Below, piece after piece: positions 31,040 through 32,099 of a DNA stretch of 32,099 nucleotides. Where the stretch lies: assembly GCA_013003245.1 (NCBI GenBank), contig JABDJX010000090.1, positions 1 through 32,099 on the forward strand, in the 5' to 3' direction. Below the pieces are notes generated by a model. It did no database searches. It was not told the DNA's origin and was given only the letters and a program-made list of their open reading frames with translations. Each line of letters opens with the position of its first letter. Position 1 is the stretch's first letter. The stretch comes from Silicimonas sp. (GTDB taxonomy: Bacteria > Pseudomonadota > Alphaproteobacteria > Rhodobacterales > Rhodobacteraceae). A program made the translations under genes and the position numbers.

Positions 31040-32099
31040 ATGAACGCAGCCGACAAAGAGTTCCTTACGAACCTGTTTCATGCGGCGGTTGATGCCGCTG
31101 ACCCAATGAAAGCCCTTCGACCCCATTTGCCAGAGAAACCTAAAGGCCGGACCATCGTGATAGGCGCCGGAAAAGGTGCGGCGCAGATGGCGGCTGCCTT
31201 TGAGACCCTATGGGGCGAGCCTGTCGAGGGTGTTGTTGTCACCCGGTATGGCTATGCATGTGCGACAAAAAACATCCAAGTGATGGAGGCCAGTCACCCG
31301 GTGCCAGATGCTGCCGGTCTGAAGGCAACCGAAGCGCTCTTTAGTGCGGTGGCGGATTTGACGACCGATGATCTTGTGGTTGCCTTGATCTGCGGCGGCG
31401 GATCGGCTCTTTTGCCCGCGCCGCCCGAAGGTCTAACGCTTGAAGACGAACAGTCCCTAAATCAGGCACTTTTAACATCAGGCGCACCGATTTCAGCGAT
31501 GAACGCAATCCGCAAACAAGTGAGTCGCATCAAAGGCGGGCGTTTGGCACAAGCTGCCTTACCTGCCCGTGTCGTCAGTTTGGTAGTTTCGGACGTCCCC
31601 GGCGATGATCCGGCGCAAGTCGCTTCTGGCCCTACGGTTGCAGATGAGACCAATCGCAAAACGGCGATGGATATGATCGCGCTCTATGGGATCGACTTGA
31701 CTGAGAGGCTCAAATCATTTCTTCAAGAGGGCCCGGAGGACGCACCATCGGAAGCTATCGGAACGGTTCGCATTGTCGCCTCGGCATCAATTTCGCTCGC
31801 GGATGCGGCCTCTCTCGCTCACGACCATGGTATCCCTGCGGTTATTTTGTCCGACACGATAGAGGGCGAAGCACGCGATATCGGTATGATGCATGCCGCT
31901 ATCGCACGCGAAGTTAGCCTGCGAAATCAACCGTTCTCAAAACCTGTGGTTATCCTGTCTGGTGGCGAAACCACGGTGGCCATCGGATCAAATCCCGGTG
32001 GAAAAGGTGGCCGCAATTCTGAATTTCTCTTGTCGTTTGCGGGAGGCATCGAGGGACAGTCCATCACCGCGCTCGCCGCTGACACTGATGGCATTGACG
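31040..32099 (+). CDS. Glycerate 2-kinase (MOFRL family), cut by window end
   Basis: The first 353 residues of a protein of probably about 410-430, open to the last base. It starts at ATG 31040, 17 nt after the EVE stop. Family marks: IVIGAGKGAAQMAAAFE, EASHPVPDAAG, ALICGGGSALLPAP, MNAIRKQVSRIKGGRLAQ, SLVVSDVPGDDPAQVASGPT and LSGGETTVAI..PGGKGGRNSEFLL. The enzyme phosphorylates D-glycerate to 2-phosphoglycerate; close relatives were earlier annotated as hydroxypyruvate reductase (TtuD). It may carry carbon from glyoxylate, made by GlcDEF, to glycolysis. It shares the strand with tsaD-gpsA-EVE and may be co-transcribed. Confidence 0.92.
   Translation, partial: MNAADKEFLTNLFHAAVDAADPMKALRPHLPEKPKGRTIVIGAGKGAAQMAAAFETLWGEPVEGVVVTRYGYACATKNIQVMEASHPVPDAAGLKATEALFSAVADLTTDDLVVALICGGGSALLPAPPEGLTLEDEQSLNQALLTSGAPISAMNAIRKQVSRIKGGRLAQAALPARVVSLVVSDVPGDDPAQVASGPTVADETNRKTAMDMIALYGIDLTERLKSFLQEGPEDAPSEAIGTVRIVASASISLADAASLAHDHGIPAVILSDTIEGEARDIGMMHAAIAREVSLRNQPFSKPVVILSGGETTVAIGSNPGGKGGRNSEFLLSFAGGIEGQSITALAADTDGID

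Overview
The window looks like a chromosomal segment of a marine alphaproteobacterium of the Rhodobacteraceae (Roseobacter group). The reasons are the dapF-mtaB-GST chain, a hemD-Mic60-hemY cluster divergent from tsaD-gpsA-EVE, a glcDEF glycolate oxidase operon, a moderately high GC content, and an intergenic hairpin element of a kind I associate with this family. No phage, IS element, integrase or CRISPR array was seen. This is mostly core genome, with several lineage-specific genes placed between normally adjacent core genes.

Layout. (1) 1-838: tRNA-Lys (minus) and a ClpP-like lipoprotein. (2) 887-3602: dapF, mtaB and a GST-fold protein, translationally coupled by 1-nt and 4-nt overlaps. 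DapF has Ser where one catalytic Cys is expected. (3) 3603-4906, minus: a small heat-shock protein with its own terminator, a good RpoH-type promoter and a ROSE-like RNA thermometer, then an exported Tat-type MsrB. (4) 5106-6525: an exported TPR protein and tRNA-Trp. (5) 6567-9068, minus: a two-gene unit of a periplasmic SUOX-fold protein without cysteine and a membrane GGDEF-EAL protein. It matches the pterin-sensing PruR-DcpA arrangement known from Agrobacterium. (6) 9306-15975: a broken-up transcription/translation locus in which secE, nusG and rplK-rplA keep their order. They are separated by a decayed DUF1963 gene, an SDR gene and a GT-C-type membrane glycosyltransferase. A terminator follows rplA and no rplJ follows it. 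(7) 16018-17805: a small membrane protein and two tandem exported trypsin-like proteases. (8) 17897-22102, minus: glcD-glcE-(4-TM small protein)-glcF, with a 23-bp palindrome in the glcD leader. (9) 22305-24704: a chemoreceptor with a C-terminal CheR-tether-like pentapeptide. (10) 24760-28506, minus: tRNA-Thr, hemY, Mic60/mitofilin and hemD. (11) 28580-end, plus: tsaD, gpsA, EVE protein and a glycerate 2-kinase cut by the window edge.

How they fit together. The glc operon oxidises glycolate, a major algal exudate, to glyoxylate. The glycerate kinase could bring derived glycerate into central metabolism. The chemoreceptor and the PruR-DcpA-like pair suggest control of swimming versus attachment. 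The strongest candidates for a second look are the PruR-DcpA-like pair, the heat-shock control region of hsp20, the DapF active-site substitution, the unnamed membrane protein inside the glc operon, and the split secE/nusG/rplKA locus.
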